NCBI RefSeq assembly: GCF_032854445.1
Contig: NC_088296.1
Span: 26,841,448 to 26,905,447, forward strand
Origin: Liolophura sinensis
Lineage: Eukaryota; Mollusca; Polyplacophora; Chitonida; Chitonidae
Length of the DNA: 64,000 bases
Reading direction: 5' to 3'
The notes under the pieces were generated by a model that worked only from the letters and a program-made list of their open reading frames with translations, ran no database searches and was not told where the DNA came from. Each line of letters begins with the position of its first letter. Within the stretch, counting starts at the first letter, position 1. Positions 47,505 to 59,765 of this stretch are shown piece by piece. A program made the translations under genes and the position numbers.

Positions 47505-48900
47505 TCATGATATATTATCCTGGTTCCAAAACCGGGCAAAGATCATTCTGATCCATCTAATTATCGTCACATAGCTCTTACCAACGTTGTGAAGAGTATG
47601 GAACGAATAAAAAATGATAGACTTGTTTGGTATTTAGAAACCAATAATTTACTGTCTAATATTAAATGTGGTTTTTCTCAAAGTTGATTTAATGTTTGTC
47701 GTATTGAAACTTTTATTCGTAATGATATAATAAATAATGAACATGTGGTGTCAATATTTTTCGATCTTGAAAAGTCCACGGACCTACGACACCGCATGCA
47801 AATACGGTGTTTTAAAAGACCTCTCAGATATGGGACTTACCGCTTATCGTTATTTATGCATGTAGCAGAACTTTTATCTGATCGTCAGTTTAGGGTACGA
47901 GTAGAGACAATCTTTCTGACTCTTATGCGCAAAAGTGAGTGTACTCCACGGCAGTATACTATCACAAACACTGTTTAGCTTCAAACTTAATAGCCTGTCA
48001 AAAACTGAAACGTCTGGGACAGAGGGTTTTTCATATGTTGATGATTTCCTAATAGACTACCGTGCTAAAATGTGAATAACATCAAAAGGCAGCTGCAGCT
48101 TTGTCTCAGTAAGACCAAGAAATTGGCAGTTGAAAATGGTTTTACATTTTATTCATCTAAAACGATATACATTCTGTTGTAAACGGAACTTCATCTCCAC
48201 ACTAAGTTTTATGGTGAACCAGAGAACTGAAAAAGATTTTCAGGAGTCATACTTAAAAGCAAATTACGCTTTTTGACCCGTGTTAAGAATCTTAAAGCTA
48301 AATGTACAAATCTTGGCGTCCAAACAGACATTCGTATACCAGTCGTCAATCAAGATGGACGTTCGAGGTCAACAATTGCAATGCCAATTCCCAAAACGAC
48401 GCTTAATTAAGGATCTCGATATAATAAAGATCGTATATAGCACAGCCCAGCACTGACTCGGGTTCGAAGCGGTCAATTTTATTCAGTTTATATATCGATC
48501 TTCTGTCAGGTGTGAATTGGACCTCGGGTTCATCAGTTACCATTCCGCCAAGAAACCGCATCTAAACATGATTTATCCTGTCAATCGTGTCCACGATTTG
48601 AGGCTCAGCCTTGATGCCTTTAGAACTTCGTCTGTGGGGAGTTTATGCGTTGTGGCTAACCAATCTTTAGTGTACAACAGGTGTATATCGCATACAGTCA
48701 ATATGCTACAAAGCTTAAAGCACATGCAACATGGCTTGCCTACGACTGTGATGTGTAAGTATATGTAGAGAGATGGTTTGATATTCGTGTTCAGTAATTT
48801 ATTTTGGAGCTAACGTCAAACAAGAGGTCATGGCTCGTGTGTATTTTCCGGAGTTTCCTCTCCAGCTTCTTCCAAATCCTAAATAAGTATCTGTTTCTCT
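47505..48900 (+). pseudogene. decayed non-LTR LINE reverse transcriptase
   Basis: Conceptual translation from 47526 gives PKPGKDHSDPSNYRHIAL, the standard start of the LINE RT domain. It then gives FFDLEKSTDL (47757; normally F-x-D-x-x-K/A-F-D) and, near 48030, GFSYVDDFLI with the catalytic Y-x-D-D motif (48034-48045). Further on, LRLSLDAFRTSSV (about 48600) and YNRCISHTVNMLQSLK are the post-RT region of Jockey/I-type elements. Several stops and frameshifts; dead element. Confidence 0.8.
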
Positions 48901-51265
48901 TCGAATTATACTTATTCTAGGCAGTTTGGTGATACATTTCATGAGAAAACGTTAAATGATTCATCCACGAAACTGCAGTATTTTTTAGGAATGTATCTGA
49001 AGTTGAGCTTTTTGGCTTTTGGTGACATTTGGTGGCCATAAAGGATTTATGCCAAACTAAACAAATCTTCTTCTCCAGAGCTGCTGATGCGATTGAGCTA
49101 AAAAAAAGAAAACTACATTTGCACAAAGCCTAGTACATTAATGGTGATAACGAAAACTTTCTACTTTGAAACGTGTACAAACTCGCTATTGAATGAAAAT
49201 GTCATATGACCCAAAAACCAAAGAGAACGCAAACTGAATCAGACGTTCAGGAAACCCACAAGGATCTCAGAAATATATTAGATGTATGTACAAGAAACTA
49301 ACAGTGAACACAAAACACATCCGACACATATGTACAAGAAACCCAACGGCAATATAAGATGAATGCCATTGTTTCTTGTTTTACTGCTTACTAATATTGT
49401 AACAAACAACAAAGGCACATAGTCAGTTGTGTTGAAGTGATCATGTTATATCTGTAACAACTTAAGAGCTTTACTTGTTCAGTAACTCTCTTTCTCCAGA
49501 ACAGGTTTCAACCCGTCGTCGTAATTTAGTACTCAGTATAATGAAGTAATCACCAAAAGTCCTCAAATACGAAGTAGCAATCACTGGCTAACCAGAAAAG
49601 ATTTATTCCTTTCTAAAGTTCATGTGTTTTGTTCACCCATATAATTCATGATTCGTGTGATGTTAGTTTGTAGGCCGAGGAGGTTAAGTATAAAATCATT
49701 AACTCTCAGTTACTTAATAACATTTTCCAAATTATGCATGTTCTACCAACGACATACATTCTTTAGCAATCCGTTAAAGGTAGTGCCACTTTTTTAAAGT
49801 GAGTTATCTACCAATTTTCCAACCAAAGATGGGAGGGGGGCGGGGGAAACATATAATACTATGTCTGTTGCAAATTTCATTTACAAAGCATTGTAAGACC
49901 TATATCATTATGTGCGCCTCGCCTGCCTTGGAGGTCATCCCTTCTGCTCAGTTAGAAATATGGCCAGTCTCGGATATAAAAGTGTCGGAGGGGAGGGGGG
50001 GAGTTGGGGCGTCCAGAAGCAGTGATGGAACTTGGCTATTTTGATAATAGAGTCAAACATATGGTCTATAGAGTTGTTACGGTGACATTTTAAAGACACC
50101 CCAAAATCCTGCTTGGAGATGTATAACCTCAGGTAGGCTGTTGAAGTAGGTCAGCGTTCGTTATATCTTCACAAAGATAACCCTAGGTAATCTATAAGCA
50201 AGCCTACATGGAAATATTTGGCTGCCCTGAGGGGCTGAGCCGTGTCAGCAGACATTATCACCTCACCCAGTGCTCACGGATAATGGAGGGTGTAGCAGGT
50301 TGGACAGTCAGGACGACAGTATACATTCATGTAGGCCTTCCTATAGATGAGCTAGAGTTGTCTGTGTGAAGAGTGGGGGAGCTAATAATACATTTAGCCT
50401 CTTAGTTACGGATACATATACATCTGAGTCTTAAAATTGTAAAACAGACAGCCTAACCGGGACGGTATCTGTATACATTATAGTAAAATAGCTGATCTGT
50501 GCCAATATGTACATACTTTTAAGATTCGATTTACTTTTAGCACCATTTACGTATACAAACATTTCTTAGCTTTGACGTCATGAGCAATTGATATAGGCTA
50601 TCATATAACACATGGGCTGGCGTACATGGAAAAGGGGAACTGTATACCTTAATCATCAATGTTTGACTACCACAGTTTTATATTTGGAGCGGACAGCCAA
50701 GCGTTGTTAATACAATAAACAGCGATACATGATCAAGGCAGTACGTGCGGGCTTTGTGCACCACCGGTGACACGTCAGCGCTAGTAATAGACCTTTAGCA
50801 TACCTCTGCATAAGGCCTTTTAAGTTCAAAGCTTCAAACGCTCAATAACGTAGAGGTCTCCCATCGCCCTGTATACATACATGTAGTGACAAGATCGGCA
50901 TAGTTAAACAGCATGAACCTGAACCCAATCCAGGCGTTTTCTTTGACGTAAATATTCAGACTGTTTATAGACAGTGTTACACGTTCACACACAGGCTGAA
51001 GGTAGCCTATACAAAGACATGTCCCAGTCGTCAGTCTGCAAGTAACATCACTGACTTTTTTTTGGCTAATTCTGTTTAAACCATGGTGCTAGGGGGCGTG
51101 TGAGTTACTACTACACGCGCATTCACATGAACAGTTAGAAGGAAACCTTGACTGAGGTAAATGGACAGGGAGTGGTATTTCACAGGTTACCTGTGACCAC
51201 TTGTCAGCTATCACACTGTCCTCGCTGTTCTATTTTTTCTCTATACTGTACGTCTTATTTATATT
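48901..51265. other. no recognisable gene
   Basis: Unique AT-rich DNA. Short frames only. Confidence 0.4.
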
Positions 51266-51267
51266 AT

Positions 51268-52240
51268 GAAGATGTAAGGACGACTCGACCAACTAAGCAG
51301 TACCTGACAGTGGATAACGCGATCAAGTAAAGACAACTCCCTATCTTGACAAATATTTTCACCTCAAATACACTAACTCCGACTTAAATGACTTACCTGT
51401 CGACACAAATACCACCGTGCTTCACACGTTGATAAAACTGATCCGATTGAAATAGAAAATACTTAGTTCTGAGACTGGACGTGATCTATGCAGGGGAGGT
51501 AAATCACTCATGGAGTTTGTACACATTTATCCTTTGTGACAGCTCAACAAAGGCTTGCACAGTTGGTCTTCAACTTTATATGCGAATGTCAAATTTCAAC
51601 AAACAATCAATTTCCTACACAATTACCTCAGCAGATGTTATCACTCTCGGTTCCAAACACAATATGTTGAAAACTGTCGAATGGATTTTCTGAAAACAGT
51701 ATAATGATATTAGGCCACAGCTTAAACAGTTGCTCGTGGAATTCGAGCAGCATTACTCCCGTGGAGTCTCCAGGGTAAAATGAGGCCCCTGGACAATCAT
51801 GTCGTACAAGGCGACTAACCTAGATCTCCCCCAAGTGGCCCATGTGAATATAATAGAGGTGGAGAACCCATTTGCTGTGGGTTGCGATCCTTAATGGAAG
51901 GGAACGGGATCCCAGTAGTTGAGGGCAGCTTAGTCTTGTGAGATTTTCAAGCACAACACTGCACATGGCCCTTGCTCAGATAGAGGCGGAAGGTTGGATT
52001 GGTCCATTCGACCAGTCGGCCGGAGCAGGTCTAGTGCGAACTAAAATCTCAAGAGATTGTAAATGTCAGGTTATTGACAAAGTAAAAATGTCAGTAACAG
52101 CGAACTCAGCAAGTACTTATTGAAATTTAATAAACCTTATAGTCCTGAGTCGATCTTAATTTGGCCGCACAGTGTCCAAGTAGACATGCACATACCTAAT
52201 CCGACTAGTTGCTTTACATGCCAAAAGTCTGGACATGGCA
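51268..52240 (+). pseudogene. decayed LINE ORF1-like region, copy 2
   Basis: Paralogous to 45795-46660. 52170-52237 reads V-D-M-H-I-P-N-P-T-S-C-F-T-C-Q-K-S-G-H-G, a C-x2-C-x4-H zinc knuckle missing its final Cys where a SINE-like sequence begins. Upstream, 'gaactaaaatctcaagagat' and other blocks match copy 1. Confidence 0.65.
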
Positions 52241-52365
52241 TCCTGCGGATGGTTCTGAGATCACCGATATATCTGCATTTTTGTCTTCCGCAAAATGCCT
52301 GGCCGCAGTCCTCTAGCCCTAACTGAAATACTGTTAAGTACGGCAAAAAACATCGATCAAATATG
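52236..52365 (+). mobile_element. diverged SINE family A fragment
   Basis: 'catcctgcggatggttctga' and 'ttaagtacggcaaaaaacat' then cgatcaaata resemble the family body and 3' end; the middle is too diverged to align with certainty. Confidence 0.35.
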
Positions 52366-52834
52366 TACATCAATATAAAACAATGTGTAAGAAATCTCAG
52401 CTCCATTTCCACTCTAGTTCGACTATCTAAATATCTAAATATTGCTCAACCCACGACACAACAATTCGAACACATCAGTCATATGACCTGTCGAAAAACA
52501 CCGTAGCCCGTATCAGTCAATGGGCGATCCAAACGAGAAGAATGGCTTAAGGTATTTTTCCTAACTGGAAAGCGAGCACAAATTTCCATTGGGCGAAGTA
52601 GAGGCGTGGTCTTCATTAATATTCACATAGCTTACACAGAGGCAGCGTGTCGGCTATACGGAGTCTCGCATTCCCAACCAAATACAAACTATACCTGAGC
52701 GACATACCGGCGGCACCGATCGCTCAGAAGTGAGCCATAAATAGTCTCCATACATAAAACCCAATCTTCATCAACGATTTGATCATATTTGGCGGTTGAT
52801 CATATTAACCACCCTGCTTCGTTTAAATCACAGT

Positions 52835-53030
52835 ATTTATTTATTTGAATGGTGTTTTACGCCGTATTCAAAATACTTCACTTATACCACAGCGGCCAGC
52901 ATTTTGGTGCCTGGGAGAAAAGCGAGCAGAGCCCGGGGGAAATCCACGAACTTGAACTCACAGCGATCGCATTGGCATAAGGCTCCTGGGTAATTCCACT
53001 GCGCTAGTACAGTAATCACCCAGCCACACA
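52835..53030 (-). mobile_element. SINE family A with internal deletion
   Basis: 'gaatggtgttttacgccgta', 'agcggccagcattttggtgc', then a jump from 'gggggaaatccacga' directly to 'acttgaactcacagcgatcg', 'cattggcataaggctcctgg'. Confidence 0.85.
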
Positions 53031-56000
53031 GGCTCTGCTTAGTTACAGTAGGCCTACCTTTTTATCAACAATATGTTACGGCTTACAATGATAGGGTCGT
53101 TTACACGAGTCATTCTCGATTATGTTAATTAACCATTATCTGTATTAGATTTCTAAACTCTGTCAACAGAGACACGTGTATAGTACTAGTGACCTCTGCT
53201 TATACTGGCCGGGATTTCCAGGCAGAGCTGTTTACGCTTCATACATTCATGTTGGGTTTATCAGAGAACATTTAATAGGCCAAGATTTCTACATAGCTGA
53301 ATTACCCTTACCAGACCATATACGTGAGCACAGTCATCCTACCCCCTAATACCCCCCCCCCCCCCCCCACCACACACACACACAGTTAGTTTCAGTTTCT
53401 TTTGAAATCACTCATGCGTTCGCCTAGCAATCTAACAGTCGTTTAACTTATGCGTTAGCCTGCCCGTCTAACAGTTGTTTAACGAAACCAAGAATTCGAA
53501 TCCGGCACTTGCTTCCATTCTTGCGGTTTAAAAAGCAAAGCAAACGCTAAAACAAACTAAATATCAGATTGAAGACCACTAAAAACTGCCCTAGAGTTTA
53601 GTTTGTATTCCAATTTATTGGAATTTTTCAACCGAGTAAAGTGGTTTAAAAACATTAGAATCTTCGGTGGTTCAAGAACAAGAAGGTGACGTCACACCCA
53701 TGTTTTTTGCTTCAAATAGCTCGTTTCAATGTCTTTTCGGCAAATGTAATCATAAATATACACGTGTATGGATTATTACTGTTGGAATCTAGAAGTCTGT
53801 GTTTGTGGCAAAATCCTGACGTGACATCAACTGGTCCCAATACTGTCAGAAAAGCCCAGCGTAGAATCTTAACTTTCAAATGTTTTGAGACAATTTTGGT
53901 GCACATTGTGCACTGGTCCTTCATTTGGTATATAGTTCACGTAAGTCTTTGTCTTTAATTTAGGAGTTTTTTCAGATATATGTACCTGGTTACTTTCCTC
54001 TATCACCTATGTAAATGACCATCAAGTGTGGAAAGTGCTGCTTGGTGCGCAGTAGAACACCAACACACCCACGTGATCACATGTTCACGTTGGCTACTTC
54101 CCTTTCAATAGAATCGCCCACACGCGCCCTATATTATATTATATGTTGATATTAAGTAAGAAGGTTCGAACATTCAGGGGCTGTTTTTTCTTGTTTTTTG
54201 GGGGTTTTTTTTTCGTTTTTTCTCCGCCACGTATCACGGTATCATATAAATGGAAAGTGGTATTTAATACACCAATCAAGTAAACAAATCATTACAGAAA
54301 TTACATTAATATTATAGCTAAGAATCACACTGGCTCATTCGTTTGAATCACTGCCCATCAGCAAGAAGTCGCCAGGTCGAATCAAGCTGATGCAGGTTCT
54401 GTTATCTATGAAAGCTGGATGAGGACATCTCGACCCGCGGCCACCGACTCTTGGACGGCGCAAATCGCTTGCCGTTCGCGGGCGATTTGGTCCGTTCTCA
54501 TGACGCTTCCACAGTTATGATTTAAGTCATGCGATTTGTCAACGAACTCGTGAAAGAAGGTGCTTACCCCGAGCACTGTTTATCTACTTGTATCCATCAA
54601 TGTAGGTCCACGACACACTCACAAACCTGTAAAGGGAAACAGGGGAAATTTGAGTTTGGTCGTTAAGGTGAAAAACAACGATAAAGGTATAATGTGACTT
54701 GTCAAAAACGTCAGTCAACCCCTGTTGACGTTAAGTGATCACAATTCTCGCCGTGTTCCAGAGGTACAAAGGATATCTCTTTCCTGAAGGAATTTCTCAA
54801 GTTCACAAACGTTCAGCTTCTCGATTTTCTCCATCGTTCGTCTACTTTACATTAGCCCTTGTTAAACCTTTTTCACATCCCTATGTGATCAGAAATAGTT
54901 GCGTAACATTTTTGACAGGTAACATGATACATTACAGGACTTTAGCGATACGCGTGCTCGAACTCGAAACTACCCTAATAAAAAATCGTCAAGTACAAAG
55001 CGTCAAATAGCAGTACGAAGCTGATAAGTAAATACATTAATGTTACCATGTATGTGCACGTATGCACGGGAGCTAGCCATGGTCTCGCCTTTCATTGGCC
55101 CTGTCACACGAAATGGGTGACCTTATGCCCAATCTTACGTTACACGTTGACCTTTTTTCCTCATACCAAAATGGTGTGCATATGTGTGCCTCTAAAGTTG
55201 GAATGTTTGTGAGGTATTTCGGGTATACTCGTTCTCTCCGCCCATTGTACTGTTTGCTATCATATAACTCAATGTTCCTGTGTATGGTTTTAAACAATAA
55301 TAACATTTATTTATTTGACTTATAAGATTGGTAAAGTGTGTGTCTTTGCGTAATATCGACCTCCTGCCGTGTTTCGGTACTAACGTTCTGGTGGGAACAC
55401 GGAAGTGATTTTTTTCCCACCGAGAAATCCCTGCTTTACTGCCGGGATTTCCATGCTTCGCTGACCTACATAGCTCGCATGTGATACGCCAATGTTTGCT
55501 TTACTGACTCTGAGCAATCCCAGAACAATATTAGGCCCCATAATATGTTTGTCTACATTGTAGAACTATATAAGCCAGCAAACAGTTTACATGCTGATAA
55601 TTTGAATAGCCTGGTAGATAACTTCCTGTTTCCCACACACGACATTTCATTCTGTTTTCAGTGAACATTTTGTCGGGATTTTACCTCGGTGAGAACAGTT
55701 ACCATCTGCTCTCAGTATGTGGAAACTCGCGTACAAGATATGAAAAGGCAAACTCGTATTTTGTCTTGGCGAAAAAGTGGCAAAGAGAGCCATTTAACAT
55801 CAAACTAAAGCCGTTACACAAACGTTTGGAAGACATGAGTATGGATATGAAAATCTTACCACCAGACTTACGTGTACATTTACACGTACCTAATCAATTG
55901 TGGACTTTTTTGAACCAAAAAAGACCATTTGTACTTCGTTCATTTCCACCTGAGTAACCTTTCCACTGCTTTCAGAACGTTTTAACACATGGGCAAACCA

Positions 56001-56109
56001 TTTCGCCCCGTTGAGAATTGTTTGTACGTGGGTGAGAAAAGTTTACAAAGAGAATGGAATGAAAAATAATCAAACTTTAAAAAGCTACGTGTAAAGGCGG
56101 AGAGATGAT
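53031..56109. other. gene-poor interval
   Basis: Contains a C-homopolymer with a short (CA)n (53350-53386), a tRNA-like SINE remnant (about 54325-54405, 'cgccaggtcgaatcaagctg') and an isolated frame at 55664-55957 preceded by an acceptor-like tgttttcag. None is convincing as a gene. Confidence 0.4.
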
Positions 56110-56475
56110 GACCCAGAAGCCTCACGCCATAGTGGTTCCTGTAAGTTAAGTCCAGCTCATGCTGGCTTCCTACGCGTACATTGGAAAGGTTTTGCAGCAA
56201 CTTGAGGATGGTCGTGAGTTCCCGCCGGGTTCGGTCCTATTTTTGTCCGGTTGTGATGAGTTTTGTCTTAATATCTCCTGTACCAGCTCATGCTGGCTTC
56301 CTCTTCGATCGTCAGTGGGAAGGTCTTTCAGCAACTTGCGGATGGTCGTGGGTTGCTTCCGGGCTCTGCCCGGTTTCCTCCCACCATAATGCTGGTCGCC
56401 GTTGTATAAGTGAAATATTCTTGAGTACGGCGTAAAACACCAATCAAATAAATAAATAAATAAGGAAATAAGTAA
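56110..56475 (+). mobile_element. two SINE family A copies in tandem
   Basis: Copy 1 (about 56110-56245) runs from the B-box-like 'gttaagtccagctcatgctg' to 'gatggtcgtgagttcccgcc' and stops. Copy 2 (about 56280-56475) restarts at 'ccagctcatgctggcttcct' and runs to 'gtacggcgtaaaacaccaat' with an (aaat)n tail. Confidence 0.85.
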
Positions 56476-57235
56476 TACCTCGTGTAATACCGCGATCAAC
56501 GAGAAAACTTGTCCCTATGTTAAGTCGCCATTCTCATTTGTGCCTGATCTCTTGAACTGATCAAAATTGCAATTTGTATGCATTGCTGCCAGCTCTAATC
56601 ATATATCAAGTAGGGTATAACACAAGATTGCAGGTTTTGTTAATTTAGAGAACTTTTGTGGTCTTCAAAAGGTAAAGGGGCCTAACATTTCCGTCTGCAT
56701 GAGAATAATTGTTTGAGTTATCTCCCTTGATATTTAGGCCGTGCATGTGTGTTGACATCACCATGGAGTTGTTCATTTCGGCTTTTTACACGTTACACGG
56801 GCGTTTTGGTTTCACTTACTATTTATGCTGTAAATTTGTCAACTTCATCCTCAGAAATATACGCCCCTATCTTTCGCCTGGTACAATATACGCACACGCT
56901 GCTTACACTTTTGCCCACAACACATCAAAAAATCAAGTTGAACCTAGCATGACCACCATTCTTTGAGCTGTGGTTGCTGGAAGTGAAGTCAAAGCATTTT
57001 GTTACCTTGGTAACCTTCAGGCGGGAGCACTGTCAAAAACTTTTCAGCCCTATCCAGAACAAACGAAATTCTAATATATTTTAACTAGGTGCAAACTAAC
57101 AGTGTTGAAATTTATCAACAACATAAAATGTCGCCCTGTGTCAGTATCAACCAATCAGTGGTCCTTCCCTCCTCCGTCCGGAGGCAATTCGTGCACCCAA
57201 TTTCCTCAATGGTGCGTATGTAACCTATAGTGGCT
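56476..57235. other. no recognisable feature
   Basis: Unique DNA. Confidence 0.4.
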
Positions 57236-57239
57236 ACAT

Positions 57240-57345
57240 GTAGTGACAGGATACCGCTGTTTGATAACGGTGTATGCTCATTTGGCTCACTGTTATAACT
57301 GGTACACCAGAGTTCAAATCCCGATGCGGCCTCTTCCATTCCGAG
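57240..57345 (+). mobile_element. tRNA-like SINE remnant
   Basis: 'catttggctcactgttataa' and a B-box 'agagttcaaatcccgatgcg' give a tRNA-like pair of boxes about 35 bases apart. Confidence 0.4.
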
Positions 57346-57544
57346 CTATCTTAACACTTTGCGAAACAACGCTGTACAAATCTTCACATCCACAATTCCG
57401 TGTTTCAGCGTCTCATTTAAATACGTGTTATTTTGGATGTGTTACGCAAGGTCTTGGTATCATGAATGGGATATAGTGCAACGACTGGTTGACCCTCATC
57501 AGTACAATAGCTCGGGGAGGGAGAGGGGGGGGGGGCGTGGTTGT

Positions 57545-57722
57545 TACTTAGCCATCTCAGTGAAGCAGCACTAGATGAAACAGCGTTTGAAATCCGTCCT
57601 GCAACAAGGAGGCACACCACGCCGTACATGTGCTCTAAGGACTCCTTTGTCGTCATATGACTTAAAGTTGTTAAGTACGATGTTAATCCCCAAGCACTCA
57701 CTCACACACTCACTCACTCATA
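57545..57722 (+). mobile_element. SINE family B, 3' part
   Basis: 'gtgaagcagcactagatgaa', 'aatccgtcctgcaacaagga', 'cgtcatatgacttaaagttg', 'ttaagtacgatgttaatccc' and an (actc)n tail match the copy at 39527. A G-homopolymer lies just upstream (about 57523-57533). Confidence 0.75.
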
Positions 57723-58150
57723 AGCTCTTGGTACACAAACAATATGTGGAATCCTATCAGGAAATGTATACAAAATCACAAAAGAAAGATAAACTTTACA
57801 GTTTCACTTTTATAAAATTTTACTGATACAAAATATCTCTAAAACAGAATATTCAATTTTAAAACAGTATCGAAAACATTTAACTCTATATTAAAAATAA
57901 GCAAAACGTTAATAATAAATATTGTCTCTTGAAGGTACGGTAACAGGATTTCGCTTGGATAAACATTAATATCAATATTTGTGGACAAGTTCCAAAATAT
58001 TTGTGTTTCTTATCCAGTTCTGCACATATCAGCACTCTAAAACTGATGTGTTCAATTCAGCCTAATGACCTGTTTTCTGAGTGATACTATAATAGGTTAT
58101 GTTACTGTAACATCATATTGTAAATGTCATGGGAAACACAACACCCTGTA
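57723..58150. other. no recognisable feature
   Basis: AT-rich unique DNA. Confidence 0.4.
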
Positions 58151-58154
58151 ACAC

Positions 58155-58445
58155 GAACTGAAGTTTTCTGTTGGAATAACTGGGGACGAACTAAAGTTTT
58201 CTGTTGGAATAACTGGGGACGAACTGAAGTTTTCTGTTGGAATAACTGGGGACGAACTAAAGTTTTCTGTTGGAACAACAGGGGACGAACTGAAGTTTTC
58301 TGTTGGAACAACAGGGGACGAACTGAAGTTTTCTGTTGGAATAACAGGGAACGAACTGAAGTTTTCTGTTGGAATAACAGGGGAAGAACTGAAGTTTTCT
58401 GTGGAATAACAGGGGACGAACTGAAGTTTTCTTTTGGAATAAAAG
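58155..58445. repeat. minisatellite, 33-bp unit, about 9 copies
   Basis: 'gacgaactgaagttttctgt' then 'tggaataacaggg' every 33 bp, with few substitutions and one single-base deletion near 58401. Confidence 0.95.
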
Positions 58446-59765
58446 GGCACCTATGGAGTCCTACAGAACATATGGGTGTGTCGCTGTAACAGAATCTATT
58501 CTGCTATCCCTCAGAAAACATACGAAATAGTTTTGTATCAGTTTAAGGGAATAGTACATCTACAGTGAAGTTTCTCAAAATAGAATTAGAAAGCTGGCAT
58601 AGCTTCATTACAAACAAGGAGTGTTTAACAGTAAACTACTGTAAAATACATACATACATGCATATATGTATACAAGATCGGTTAATAAGCTGACTTGGAC
58701 TGCGGACAAATGATCACATTACTCGATAACGCCCCCCGATTCCCTGATTTGCACCTTCCTTCACGTTAAGTCCTCGTCAATCACTCGTCTGGTAATTCCA
58801 ATACCAGGCTTATGACGCAGCCATTAACATGGACACAGAAGGGAGCAATGATATAAAAGTATAAGGTATAAATTTACACATATGTGTTATTTAGTTGAAT
58901 ATATAACATAGTATAATACAATGTAGAAATATAAATATAGAACATAAATTTATAATGGTAGCTACCAACCCAACACCCAGATATATCAGTGGATCCTAAA
59001 AACAGGAATTGTGAACACGACAGAAAACACCCGCTTTTTTCCTGATCATCAGAAGTCGGAGATTCTACAAAATGAAGCACCGACGACAGCAGAAAGTAAC
59101 CCAAAGACCGAATAAATTGTAATACTTTTTACATATTCAAAGTCTGGATATGTAAGGCCGTTAATTAACACTGGACTGAGAAGGGAAATTTGTTTTTGTC
59201 AATAATAGGGTCAATATTAGTGTCAATTTTAGTTTCAATATTACTGGAAATGGTTTGATTTTAATTATATGGGCCATTCATGAGTGACTAAAACTTTCAA
59301 AACGTCCGATTGTCTCCATGGTGCAATGCACAAAAACTTCCAAATTTAAAAAGATCACACGGCTCTTGTATATACTAATATTTGGGGTACAAAAATAATA
59401 TATCTCAGACGGACAAAAACAATGTGGATGAAACAATATACTTTTTTTTCTTTTCTTTTTATATAGTCGTGTATCAGCATTCTTGTGATGGAGGTAAAAT
59501 GCTGTTTGTGGTAATAAACAAATAAGGGTAAAATCACGTGAATCACGTGGCCGATGTGTTCAGACAGCCCAAAACTATAATTGTTTTTCCAAAACGAGGC
59601 TGCATGTTCAATGGTGGCTCTTACCACATGCTCACGGTGGTCAAGAGCTTAGCTGTACACAAACACAGTAAGGCTAACTTAGATAGGAACACGTTTATGT
59701 GATGTAAACGTGTGTTCCGCTCATAGATTTTGATGCCATCAGCAAAGTGGTGACGCTTTAAAATT
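58446..59765. other. 3' flank of the Cys/Gly-tail gene
   Basis: AT-rich DNA with no recognisable exon. Confidence 0.4.

Noticed and set aside
55664-55957. 98-codon frame preceded by an acceptor-like tgttttcag
   Set aside because: No partner exon in phase, no recognisable domain and only moderate length; it could be chance.
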